From Flavipsychrobacter stenotrophus (lineage in GTDB: Bacteria; Bacteroidota; Bacteroidia; Chitinophagales; Chitinophagaceae): a stretch of 64,000 nucleotides of DNA. The translations under genes were made by a program, and so were the position numbers. Positions 11,001 through 18,773 of this stretch are shown piece by piece. The stretch covers positions 930,001-994,000 of the forward strand of contig NZ_PPSL01000001.1 of the NCBI RefSeq assembly GCF_002954265.1, in the 5' to 3' direction. Position 1 is the stretch's first letter, and the number at the start of each line of letters is the position of its first letter. The notes under the pieces are model-generated. The model saw only the letters and a program-made list of their open reading frames with translations, searched no databases and was not told the DNA's origin.

Positions 11001-11171
11001 CTCAATATTAGTAAAGAAGAATCTTACGGCGATCTTTTGATAAAAGATCTTGTTGCAATTTTCAACAAATATGAAAACGTACATGTTGACATAAAATATG
11101 AAGACAAAATAAGTCCGTTAACCGGCACACTTGTGACAATTACTATTAGATACCTAAAAACTGCACAATGA
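8100..11171 (+). CDS. Two-component-propeller sensor histidine kinase (LytS/YehU type), first of two
   Basis: A 1023-residue membrane sensor kinase. An N-terminal signal segment (SLLLLLLCLVTG) is followed by a large extracytoplasmic sensor with Reg_prop propeller motifs (YNGLPTNHIYNGIIDRNGYLWIATTKG is the first). A Y_Y_Y-like beta domain precedes the single membrane segment near residues 775-800. The cytoplasmic part is a His_kinase domain of the LytS family (phospho-acceptor His825 in NPHFIFNSLNS), followed by an HATPase domain (FVENAIEHGL, DDDGIG). Its stop overlaps the start of the second kinase by 4 nt (ATGA), so the two are translationally coupled. It is a close paralogue of the next gene. 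The signal sensed is unknown. Confidence 0.9.
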   Translation: MPGKLYRSLLLLLLCLVTGHRTAGQNAIPQTFNIYNGLPTNHIYNGIIDRNGYLWIATTKGVVKYNGYSFRIFNSSDGLPKEDVWRLVEDKRGRIWLCCITDELGYIYNDKYYGITIGQNRSSVYPHSLYRFGNGITFSTSYINGQKGAELYRIDSISASTLSIPIPPVIKDLHFTKTDSLNFIKDDTSLWATRTNIVDDSLVTSLIKNYVFRFVARGNKLVYKDYTTILYPDMERIINEYRAIAVNNYIICHSNYPSNTFIVVNIKTGIYNEVSLAKYGIKEDIQFIHNNGNADSNIYVLTANHILLFSTLSNFSKVLIDNYRHFTTDSTLDGNEIRSIYNNSMWGTIFATTSRGLAIRSALKNYFKPEPTIKLQGFNYVQGVPDEKCYWWNVSTSTLGEVDKNYSIKYSKLKNTSVINAIHPYRRDTLLIVGHNNFYMSKSSKKASVVPLTCMSVGIFSWTRTPDNKFIYSCNGGFNIATPVTHDTSNVFILDNIRLPGLVADAKGEEYWAYNNLHIDIYNNKTHQLTKYTREKLIAAGIQKVEKICIDSFNNVYILDNSQLLLFNNRHAKVLKQVSNINIKNCDIHIYKNKLIITGKIGIICLDIYGKDSLSEPVIFPNSNNYYYIYNTQIAFNKILLSTDKGFMSVDISDTGYKFAYNLKKVIDNYRFVCKYGNAAQNINYGDTLILDQEDLKLQFDIINPNGKGSVVYFTQLENNLPTQLTTNELGLPTLKPDRYYALTVNATDEIWKSNNKLIILYVKPYWYQTKIMMRLIWAGIFILLLLLIAVIILVTRKLVLNASHKKSIRMEMELKAIYSQINPHFIFNSLNSALLLISKNKMEDAYTHVSKFSRLLRSYIKSSRNKFIPVQSEILNLRNYIELQQVRFKEKFTYEINDNEIAGRSELVIPSLLLQPFVENAIEHGLLNKQGVGHLRIDFSMANDATLVCSIDDDGIGRLESRKISQLNISKEESYGDLLIKDLVAIFNKYENVHVDIKYEDKISPLTGTLVTITIRYLKTAQ

Positions 11172-14100
11172 AAGTCTTTCTAAACGGGCTTCTACTGACT
11201 TGCCTGATGATAGTAGTTTCATCTCAGCTGGCAGCTCAAAGTGAAAACAAATTCAATTTAAATAGTTCAAACGGACTACCAACAAACCACGTTTATAGTA
11301 CCGCGATAGACAAATATGGTTATTTATGGATAGCAACAGATAATGGAGTTGTAAGGTATAATGGATATGAATTGAAAATATTCACTACTGAGCAAGGACT
11401 TCCAACAGATGATGTCTGGCAACTTGCAGAAGACAGCCGGGGACGCATTTGGTTGGGTAGTATTGCCGACAGAATTGGATACATTTATCACGAAAAATAC
11501 CATTCTGCAATATTTTCCGATACTTCATACCATACAATATATCCTCAAAATTTATGTGCAGTAGGAGACCATATTGTTTTTTTTAGTTCTTATCTTAAAA
11601 ACAGTCTCAATTCCTCTTATTGTGTTTCGGACAACGATACAATAAGAAGTTATCACCTGGGCACAGAGTTAGCCAAAATAGTTCCTTATTTTAAAAAAAA
11701 TGAAAATGAGCACGTTATTGTCCCGTTCCTGAATTCTAATGGAAAGTGTGTCCTCGTTTACCGAAATAGTATTTATGATTTCCTTCTTGAAAAAGGCAAT
11801 ATAAAAGTGAAGTCGCCTGCGAAGATCAGCGATACTGACTATAATGTAATGTTGATTACAACGAGCAACTGCATTGTTAATAATTACATATTAAATTGCC
11901 ATATTGACATAATTAGGAATTATTTCACAACGTTAAACCTCACAACTGGTGATGTAAAAAAAGTATACATAAATAAACCTGAAAAATCAAACGACAAAAT
12001 TCTAACCATCAATCATGAGCCTAATAACAAAGACAGTTCTATATACGTCATAAGCGACAAATATATCATGAAGTACTTTATCAATGATTCGATTAAATAT
12101 ATTGAAAAGTATACCATACGTGACTTAGGTTCAGAAATGATAAAAGGAGAACATGTATCTACGCTGAATAGTGATAAAATCTGGGGGAAATTATTGAGCA
12201 CTTCAACCAATGGTTTATATATAAACTACACTACAGCGAATACATATTCAAAGCATCCAAATGTAAATTTGAATAATTATACATACTCAGGAACAACCAA
12301 TTCGGGTAGATCTTTATGGTGGAATGCAACAAGCCTTGTTTTGTGTAAAGTCAACAGGAACTTTGAGCCAAGTTTTATTAAGGTAGAAAAGGAAGCAAAT
12401 CTTACAGAAACAAACAAGGTAAAGGAGAGCATGTTTCACCTGGGCATAAAAAATTTATTTTATGATACAGTAACGGACCGCATATACCAACTTCCAGACA
12501 AACATTTTGCCATTATTAACTACTTCAAATTAGCAGACTCCCCTAAAGTTTGGTACGGATATTCAAATTTTGGCTTTCTCAGAACAGTGCCAAACGAAGG
12601 CTACAAGGTGGGCGAATATATTGATCAGGACAGATGTAAAGGCATTGCTTTCGACTCTCCGCGGCATGCATATTGGGTTTATAATCACAATAAGATTTTA
12701 ATCTATGACAGAAAGATCAACAAAACTTTCATTAAACAACAACTGCAACAATTTGGTGTTCCCATAGTAGAAAAAATATGCATTGATAATACATATGAAA
12801 ATATCTTCTTTAAAGGAGACAAAAATGTTACAATGTACAATAGCCGCAATGAATCATATACGTTTTTATTCACTGACTTTAACCTCAAGGAAGCATCCAT
12901 TGACCTATACAAAGACATATTGATAGTATATGGTAGATTTGGTGTGTTGTTCTGTAAAATTCTTGGCCAACAAAAAATTTCAAGGCCCATATATTATCCC
13001 AACATAAAAAATTACTATTTCAATACCATCACCAATATAGGTTACCACGAGAATGTACTTTCATTGAATACAGATCTGGGATTGGTATCGCTTAATATTC
13101 CTACTGAAGATAGTTCATATGATAAAGCCCCTGCTCTACCCGTCATCAGCAACTACATAGTCTCCTACAAAAATATTCAAGGGAATATAGCTAATGGAGA
13201 TACCTTAAATGTTGATCAAAATGACCTTAGGATACGATTCGATATGATCAACCCATTTGGCAATGGGAAAATAAAATTTCTTATTTCGAAAGATAAAATG
13301 ACCACCGAGCTTAATGAAAATGAGTTAAGCCTATCTTCCCAACAGCAATCACCCGGACACTATTATAAAATTACCCTTTCTGCATATGACAAAGTGTGGC
13401 GCAGTAAACCGGTTGATCTAATCGTTTATATCACTCCTTACTGGTGGCAAACTAAAAATATGCAAATAGCTATCTGGATATCCGGCTCATTAATAGTCAT
13501 ATTGCTATTTGTCGTTTCAACATTAATAACACGGAGACTTGTACTGAATGCATCAATGAAGCGCAATGTGAGAATGGAAATGGAACTTAAAGCTATCTAC
13601 TCACAGATCAACCCCCATTTTATTTTTAATTCCCTTAATTCTGCTTTACTGCTTGTTAGTAAAAATAGAATGGATGAAGCCTACACCCATATTTCCAAAT
13701 TCTCAAAACTATTAAGGAGCTACATAAAATCATCAAGAAATAAATTCATTACTGCTGAAGAAGAAATAATTAATCTACAGAACTACATTGAACTACAGCA
13801 AATACGTTTTAAAGACAGATTTACTTATGAAATTGATACTCTGCACCTCATAAGCCGATCTGTAAAAATTCCTTCATTATTGCTACAGCCGTTTGTTGAA
13901 AATGCTATAGAGCATGGATTGCTGAATAAAAATGAAAAAGGTCACCTTCTTGTAAAATTCAATATGACAAACAATAGTACTCTGGTATGTACTATTGATG
14001 ATGACGGAATAGGACGGGAAGAATCGAAGAAAATAAGCGGGCAAAATGTGAGCAAAGAAGAATCTTATGGCAATTTGCTGGTAAAAGATCTTATAAATAT

Positions 14101-14203
14101 TTTCAATAAATATGAAAGTGTAAATGTTGAAATAGACTACATCGACAAGCCACTCCCGCTTACCGGAACAACAGTAATAATTACCATTAAATATCACAAA
14201 TAA
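11168..14203 (+). CDS. Two-component-propeller sensor histidine kinase (LytS/YehU type), second of two
   Basis: A 1011-residue paralogue of the preceding kinase with the same plan: signal peptide, propeller-type sensor opening with SSNGLPTNHVYSTAIDKYGYLWIA-like repeats, Y_Y_Y-like domain, one membrane segment near residue 770, then His_kinase (His817 in NPHFIFNSLNS) and HATPase (FVENAIEHGL, DDDGIG). The kinase halves of the two proteins are nearly identical in motif order, while the sensor halves are clearly more diverged. The stop TAA overlaps the start of the response regulator (TAATG). The arrangement looks like a tandem duplication in which the sensors diversified and output stayed shared; that is an inference from the sequence. 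Confidence 0.9.
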   Translation: MKVFLNGLLLTCLMIVVSSQLAAQSENKFNLNSSNGLPTNHVYSTAIDKYGYLWIATDNGVVRYNGYELKIFTTEQGLPTDDVWQLAEDSRGRIWLGSIADRIGYIYHEKYHSAIFSDTSYHTIYPQNLCAVGDHIVFFSSYLKNSLNSSYCVSDNDTIRSYHLGTELAKIVPYFKKNENEHVIVPFLNSNGKCVLVYRNSIYDFLLEKGNIKVKSPAKISDTDYNVMLITTSNCIVNNYILNCHIDIIRNYFTTLNLTTGDVKKVYINKPEKSNDKILTINHEPNNKDSSIYVISDKYIMKYFINDSIKYIEKYTIRDLGSEMIKGEHVSTLNSDKIWGKLLSTSTNGLYINYTTANTYSKHPNVNLNNYTYSGTTNSGRSLWWNATSLVLCKVNRNFEPSFIKVEKEANLTETNKVKESMFHLGIKNLFYDTVTDRIYQLPDKHFAIINYFKLADSPKVWYGYSNFGFLRTVPNEGYKVGEYIDQDRCKGIAFDSPRHAYWVYNHNKILIYDRKINKTFIKQQLQQFGVPIVEKICIDNTYENIFFKGDKNVTMYNSRNESYTFLFTDFNLKEASIDLYKDILIVYGRFGVLFCKILGQQKISRPIYYPNIKNYYFNTITNIGYHENVLSLNTDLGLVSLNIPTEDSSYDKAPALPVISNYIVSYKNIQGNIANGDTLNVDQNDLRIRFDMINPFGNGKIKFLISKDKMTTELNENELSLSSQQQSPGHYYKITLSAYDKVWRSKPVDLIVYITPYWWQTKNMQIAIWISGSLIVILLFVVSTLITRRLVLNASMKRNVRMEMELKAIYSQINPHFIFNSLNSALLLVSKNRMDEAYTHISKFSKLLRSYIKSSRNKFITAEEEIINLQNYIELQQIRFKDRFTYEIDTLHLISRSVKIPSLLLQPFVENAIEHGLLNKNEKGHLLVKFNMTNNSTLVCTIDDDGIGREESKKISGQNVSKEESYGNLLVKDLINIFNKYESVNVEIDYIDKPLPLTGTTVIITIKYHK

Positions 14204-14946
14204 TGCTAAACAATCATACCTGCATAATTGTAGATGACGAACTGGATGCAATAGAATTACTCAGCTCAAGGCTATTGAAATTATATACCAACATCACTAT
14301 TGTTGCCACCTATTCTAACTGGCAAGAGGCGCTAAGTGCACTTCGTACCAGCCAATGCGACTTATTGATGATGGACATATCAATGCCCGGAAAGACAGGC
14401 ATCAATCTGTTAAAACTTATACCTGGTATAGAGTGTGAGATCATTTTTGTAACAGCTCACGACAATTATGCGATAGAAGCATTTGAACTTTCCGCCACCG
14501 GGTATATTCTAAAACCTATAGATGATCAGGAACTCTCGCAGGCTGTGGATAAGGCTATTGAAAGGATATTACATAAAAAGCAAGCTACATTACTACCCGG
14601 CAATAAGCCGCTACCACAACAATCCGGCGGAAAAATTGCCGTACCCGGCAAGCATGGAATTGACTACATAAATATATCTGACATATTATATCTGGAGAGT
14701 ACCAATAAATGTACTAAAATAACTACCCCAACAGAAGATTACTTAAGCACCAGCAATATAGGCCGTTTTCAGTATCTTATAGATAATCACGATTTCTTCC
14801 AGATACACCGCTCTTTTATCATTAATATAAAAGATGTTTTACGTTACGATTCGAAGGGATTCATTATTATGACTGACAAAAAAGAAATACCAATTTCCAG
14901 ATCAGCCAAAAGTGATTTTTTACGGATGTTCAACCTTGAACAATAA
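14203..14946 (+). CDS. LytTR-family response regulator
   Basis: A 247-residue response regulator and the only one in this operon. The receiver domain (residues about 5-120) has the acidic pair Asp11/Asp12, the phospho-acceptor Asp58 in MMDISMPG, the switch Thr in FVTAHDN and the Lys in YILKPI. A linker is followed by a LytTR DNA-binding domain (residues about 145-245; IDYINISDILYLES, FFQIHRSFIINI, IPISRS). LytTR proteins bind pairs of short direct repeats about 21 bp apart; two such pairs lie immediately downstream of this gene. The gene is translationally coupled to the second kinase, so both kinases probably phosphorylate it. Confidence 0.93.
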   Translation: MLNNHTCIIVDDELDAIELLSSRLLKLYTNITIVATYSNWQEALSALRTSQCDLLMMDISMPGKTGINLLKLIPGIECEIIFVTAHDNYAIEAFELSATGYILKPIDDQELSQAVDKAIERILHKKQATLLPGNKPLPQQSGGKIAVPGKHGIDYINISDILYLESTNKCTKITTPTEDYLSTSNIGRFQYLIDNHDFFQIHRSFIINIKDVLRYDSKGFIIMTDKKEIPISRSAKSDFLRMFNLEQ

Positions 14947-14983
14947 GTAAATAAATTTATTGAATTACCCTGTCGGATAATTA

Positions 14984-15018
14984 GGTCGTTTCAAGGCATA
15001 ATTCATGCATTTCATCAT
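14984..15018 (+). promoter_or_regulatory. Candidate LytTR operator, copy A
   Basis: Half-site GGTCGTTTC at 14984-14992 and half-site ATGCATTTCATCAT at 15005-15018, starting exactly 21 bp apart, the spacing LytTR dimers normally need. The first half-site matches the second at only 5 of 9 bases. Confidence 0.4.
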
Positions 15019-15249
15019 TTTTATTCCTGCTGTGTCAGACAATGAATTTACTTTGTTGCTCATTAAGATGTTAACTCTCCTATAAGCCCCGTCACCGTTA
15101 ATAATTAGATCCACAAGTCTGGCAAATGAGCCCTGGTAATTCCTTACCGGGGTTTGTCAATTTTAGACAAATCACGTGCTTAGCAGTGAATTTTATAGTA
15201 AAATTTACCATAATTCATTTTCGCAAAAAATAAACTCGTCGGATTTTCA

Positions 15250-15284
15250 ATGCATTTCGGGAGTAAAAACATGCATTTCGTCAT
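15250..15284 (+). promoter_or_regulatory. Candidate LytTR operator, copy B
   Basis: Two near-identical half-sites, ATGCATTTCGGGA at 15250 and ATGCATTTCGTCAT at 15271, start 21 bp apart in direct orientation. The site is about 300 nt downstream of the LytTR regulator gene and about 375 nt upstream of a small lipoprotein gene. Confidence 0.5.
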
Positions 15285-15657
15285 ATTTTTTCAAGGAGCC
15301 CTCTGATCGTAAGTAAATTACATCATAATTAACAACGCAGTTAATCAGCCCCTCTGGCCATCTTTTTGCTATGAAAAAAAATATACTTCTACTATGAGCT
15401 GACCTATCAGTTAGTCCTACCTTATGTAATGGCAATTGAACCTTGATATACTTATCAGGGTTTTGTCATTTTTAGTAGTCTTTTGATCGTTCAACCAAAT
15501 TCACAATATTATCTACGATCAAAGTTAAGATCCGGATTTACTGCTGAAAATATAAAAGCACTTATCACCCCTGCCAGCGTACTAAGATGAAAAAACTCAT
15601 TTTCAAACATTCGCAGAAGGCTAGGAAAAATAAATTATTTGATTAATTTTGAAGCCT

Positions 15658-15813
15658 ATGAAGTATAAACTGGCAAAAGCAATAGCTCTACTCCTGATCT
15701 TTTCTTTTCTCGCAAGTTGCGTTTCTCCCCGCCGTACACCATGGCGCAGAAAAAGGTTCAATGCACATAGCAATCGTGGCGGTGGCCGTTATTGGTATAC
15801 ACGTGGAAGTTAA
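15658..15813 (+). CDS. Small lipoprotein, function unknown
   Basis: A 51-residue predicted lipoprotein, too short for many gene finders. The ATG at 15658 opens a lysine-containing n-region and a hydrophobic core (AIALLLIFSF) ending in the lipobox LASC with Cys21. The mature part is short, very basic and arginine-rich (SPRRTPWRRKRF), with a glycine/tyrosine tail (GGGRYWYTRGS). It is followed 26 nt later by a strong terminator, which supports a real transcription unit. Candidate LytTR sites lie upstream. The basic mature part could bind DNA, RNA or an anionic surface, but no family is recognised. Confidence 0.6.
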   Translation: MKYKLAKAIALLLIFSFLASCVSPRRTPWRRKRFNAHSNRGGGRYWYTRGS

Positions 15814-15839
15814 ACACAGGGACATTCTGATTATAAAGG

Positions 15840-15885
15840 AATTGGTTGAGACAGCAGCAAATATTTTGCCCTATCTCAACCAATT
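15840..15885. terminator. Bidirectional terminator between the small lipoprotein gene and folC
   Basis: Perfect 12-bp inverted repeat AATTGGTTGAGA (15840-15851) / TCTCAACCAATT (15874-15885) enclosing a second small stem GCAAA/TTTGC. A T-rich tract follows on the plus strand. Confidence 0.75.
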
Positions 15886-15914
15886 ATATTTTTATAATAA
15901 GGTATAGTTGTTTA

Positions 15915-17237
15915 TTACGCTCTTTCGCTCCAGTGCGTCATCTCCAGTGCCTCGCCTACTATAAAGAAACTGCCCGTAATCAGTAAAGCATCATCACCGT
16001 TCATTTTGGCCATTGCTGCATTTACGGCATCCGCTACCGATGCATAAGTGTCTCCATTGAGACCCGCAGCAAGCCCCATTGCACTCAGATCAGCTACCGG
16101 CAATGCCCTTTGTATCTGTGCATTACAAAAATAATATGTTGCGTCTTTAGGAAATAGAGCCAACGCTTCTGCTACGTCTTTATCTTTTACAAATCCCAGC
16201 ACTATATGTTTATTGGTGGCATTAACCTGAGCCCACTGCTGCAATACATTTGTTAGCCCTGCAGTATTATGTGCCACATCGCATATTACTGCGGGTTGAT
16301 CTTGTAGCCAGTCCCAACGCCCCATAAGGCCGGTGGACTTTTTTACATTTTTGAGCGCATCTATGGCAGTTGATACCGACAAATTAAATCCCAGGAATGA
16401 AAGAACTTCAACCGCGGTAAGGACAGTCTTAATATTGTGCTGCTGGTAGTTGCCCGTAAGGTCTGTCTGAATATCGCAAAGCTCTTGTTTTGCTTTGTTT
16501 ACAGCCTTATAATACTGGTAGCGTGCATCTTGCTTTACCCTTACCATATCCCAGTGAGACTCGGCATAATAAAGAGGACTATGCAGTATTACTGAACGCT
16601 CAAAAAATACTTTATCGGTTTCATCGCCTTGCTCCCCTATTACTACAGGTATGTCTTCTTTAATGATCCCGGCCTTTTCCGATGCTATTTGTGCGAGGGT
16701 ATTACCCAACAGATCTTTATGATCATAGCTGATGTTAGTGATAATAGATAAAACGGGCGTAATGATGTTAGTACTATCCAATCTTCCACCCAGCCCTGTT
16801 TCTACTATTGCTATATCAACACTTTCTTCGGCAAATGCAAGGAATGCCATGGCAACAGTAATTTCAAAAAACGACGGATTGATCTCTTCTATCAAATGCC
16901 TGCACTTCCCTACAAAATCTACCACCCATTGTTCACTAACCGGCACGCCATTAATGCGAATACGCTCCCGAAAATCTATAAGATGTGGCGATGTATATAA
17001 TCCGGTTTTATAACCTGCCTGCTGGAATATTGCCGCCAAAGAATGGCTGGTACTACCCTTTCCATTGGTACCAGCTATATGTATGGACTTGAATTTATGC
17101 TGAGGATCGCCCAGTGCAGCACATAGCTTCAATGTATTGGTAAGGTCAGGCTTTAATGCTGCTTTCCCAATGCGCGAAAACATCGGCAGCTTTTCAAAAA
17201 TATAATTGAGTGTATCCTGGTAGGTGCTGGTAGTCAC
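15915..17237 (-). CDS. folC: Bifunctional folylpolyglutamate synthase / dihydrofolate synthase
   Basis: A 440-residue Mur-ligase-family enzyme that adds glutamate to dihydropteroate and to folates. Motifs seen are the ATP loop AGTNGKGST, the folate-binding segment LYTSPHLIDFRERIRING, IVETGLGGRLDSTN, the NISYDHKDLLGNT segment with SEKAGI, and the C-terminal region VCDVAHNTAGL. The start codon is GTG at 17237, only 8 nt after the stop of the TonB-like gene, so the two are probably co-transcribed. Length and motif order are normal for the family. Confidence 0.95.
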   Translation of the reverse strand: MTTSTYQDTLNYIFEKLPMFSRIGKAALKPDLTNTLKLCAALGDPQHKFKSIHIAGTNGKGSTSHSLAAIFQQAGYKTGLYTSPHLIDFRERIRINGVPVSEQWVVDFVGKCRHLIEEINPSFFEITVAMAFLAFAEESVDIAIVETGLGGRLDSTNIITPVLSIITNISYDHKDLLGNTLAQIASEKAGIIKEDIPVVIGEQGDETDKVFFERSVILHSPLYYAESHWDMVRVKQDARYQYYKAVNKAKQELCDIQTDLTGNYQQHNIKTVLTAVEVLSFLGFNLSVSTAIDALKNVKKSTGLMGRWDWLQDQPAVICDVAHNTAGLTNVLQQWAQVNATNKHIVLGFVKDKDVAEALALFPKDATYYFCNAQIQRALPVADLSAMGLAAGLNGDTYASVADAVNAAMAKMNGDDALLITGSFFIVGEALEMTHWSERA

Positions 17238-17245
17238 AGTAGAAA

Positions 17246-18049
17246 TTAACGCGCTTTAAATACAATGGTTACATCTCCGAATTGTTGTGGTGCAGATCCG
17301 GTGCTTTTGCTGAACTTCGCCTTGCTGATCTTGTCCATTGCAATGCGGGTTAGCTCAGGGTTAGAAGACGATTTCACAAACTTACTTACAATATTACCAT
17401 CTCGGTCTACAGTCACGCTTATCACTACCTTTCCACCTTCTCTAAATTCAGCTTCCAGCTTCTTCGGCGTGATATCTCTTCCTGTAAGTGTATGATATGT
17501 TCCTCCACCGCCTGACCCTGGTACTCCGGTATAATTGGATGCACCCGGTGTTCCGCCATTTACTCCCTGATCACCCGTGCCATGTGTTATACCTTCGCTT
17601 GTACCTGGCCTATTGTCTTTAGCGCCATTGCCTCCTTTACCATTGTTATCACCTCCATACACCGACTTAGGTACTGGTTTCGGTTCGGGTGTAGGCTTAG
17701 TTCCGGGTTGTCCTTTTACGTCTTTCTTATTAGGATCAGTCACAACAGGCGCGTCTGTAGCATCTGAATGCATCATCTCCTTTGGAAGCGGACTCTTCAC
17801 TTCTGAATTTTTATATACTACAGATGCACTGTAAGACGACGGATCTTCTTTTGACATTGGCTGATCATTGCCGCTACCGTTCTCGCTCGACCCCAGGTTC
17901 ACTTCAAGCCCATTACCTATTTCGGTTGTGACAGCCGGTATAGTATAACGCCACAGGAAAAATAGCAATAGTAAAAGCGCATGGATACCTATGGTCCACG
18001 AAAGTGCTTTTATATTTATGGTTGGTGGCTGTTGTTGGGCAGCTATCAT
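17246..18049 (-). CDS. TonB-like energy transducer protein
   Basis: A 267-residue inner-membrane protein. One N-terminal membrane segment (residues about 12-37, WTIGIHALLLLLFFLW) is followed by a long low-complexity periplasmic linker rich in Pro, Gly, Lys and Asn (residues about 50-185). The C-terminal domain of about 75 residues is a TonB-type fold (GGKVVISVTVDRDGNIVSKFV, ELTRIAMDKISKAKF). TonB proteins carry proton-motive-force energy from ExbB/ExbD to outer-membrane receptors, but no exbB or exbD is adjacent here. The linker is glycine-rich rather than the classic Pro-Glu/Pro-Lys repeat. It sits directly before folC. Confidence 0.82.
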   Translation of the reverse strand: MIAAQQQPPTINIKALSWTIGIHALLLLLFFLWRYTIPAVTTEIGNGLEVNLGSSENGSGNDQPMSKEDPSSYSASVVYKNSEVKSPLPKEMMHSDATDAPVVTDPNKKDVKGQPGTKPTPEPKPVPKSVYGGDNNGKGGNGAKDNRPGTSEGITHGTGDQGVNGGTPGASNYTGVPGSGGGGTYHTLTGRDITPKKLEAEFREGGKVVISVTVDRDGNIVSKFVKSSSNPELTRIAMDKISKAKFSKSTGSAPQQFGDVTIVFKAR

Positions 18050-18192
18050 ACGCAGTGGAGTGTCTTTTGATTAAAATTACAATAATTGATGTTAAACGAC
18101 ATAACGAATCTAATTATTACTGTCAGATTTTAACGTTTTTACATTTCAATGTTGTATTGAGAAGTTTAATGGTATTTACAACGAACATTTTT

Positions 18193-18200
18193 TACTTTTG
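18193..18200 (+). promoter_or_regulatory. Candidate -7 promoter element of yajQ
   Basis: TACTTTTG matches TAnnTTTG and lies 36 nt before the yajQ start. No clear -33 element is seen at the usual distance. Confidence 0.45.
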
Positions 18201-18236
18201 CTATAATAAACGCAACAATTAAATAATTCCATAATT

Positions 18237-18728
18237 ATGCCTTCTTTCGACATTGCCAGCAAAGTAGATCTTCAGACACTTGACAACGCCATAAACATAG
18301 CCAAAAAGGAAATAGACAATCGTTTCGACTTTAAGGGTACGCACGTTTCTTTCGAGCTCAACAAAAAAGAAATGAACATTTCTATGGAAGTGGAAAGTGA
18401 CATGAAATTGCAGCAACTGGAAGATGTGTTGTTGACAAAAGTTATGCGTCAGGGCCTTGAAGCCAATTGCTTTGACCTCACTAAAACACCTAATGCCAAC
18501 GGCAAATATATCCGCAAGACAATACCGGTAAAGAATGGTATTGATAAGGACTATGCAAAGAAAATAGTTAAGATCATAAAGGATAGCGGACTGAAAGTAC
18601 AGGCTGCCATCATGGATGACGTGATTCGCGTTACCGCCAAGAAAATAGATGACCTGCAGGATGTGATCGCTCTATGCCGTTCATCTAATATAGATCTGCC
18701 GCTGCAGTTCATTAACATGAAAGCATAG
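18237..18728 (+). CDS. yajQ: YajQ family nucleotide-binding protein
   Basis: A 163-residue full-length YajQ protein (DUF520). It opens with MPSFDIASKVDLQTLDNAIN and the conserved block NRFDFKGTHVSFELN, and ends with IALCRSSNIDLPLQFINMK, all hallmarks of the family. Members bind cyclic di-GMP in Xanthomonas and Pseudomonas, and nucleic acid binding has also been reported; the role in Bacteroidota is not established. The protein is cytoplasmic and the gene is probably monocistronic. Confidence 0.95.
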   Translation: MPSFDIASKVDLQTLDNAINIAKKEIDNRFDFKGTHVSFELNKKEMNISMEVESDMKLQQLEDVLLTKVMRQGLEANCFDLTKTPNANGKYIRKTIPVKNGIDKDYAKKIVKIIKDSGLKVQAAIMDDVIRVTAKKIDDLQDVIALCRSSNIDLPLQFINMKA

Positions 18729-18773
18729 TTTAGTTATTGGTAGTAAGTCATAAGTTGTAAGTCATTCCTGATT

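Larger units (their letters stand above)
14966..15480. repeat. Two diverged copies of a non-coding segment in a 711-bp gene-free region
   Basis: The gap 14947-15657 has no convincing gene. It contains two related stretches in direct orientation. The first runs from about 14966 to 15170 and the second from about 15232 to 15480. Shared landmarks are GTCGGA (14972 and 15238), ATGCATTTC with trailing TCAT (15005 and 15271), and TTTGTCA followed by TTTTAG (15153 and 15462). The spacing between copies shifts from 266 to 309 nt, so they have accumulated indels. The copies look like a duplicated regulatory region. Confidence 0.5.

Noticed and set aside
15247-15435. A 62-residue minus-strand frame in the gap after the LytTR gene
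   Set aside because: No recognisable domain, odd composition, and it overlaps the duplicated non-coding segment and its candidate LytTR operator.
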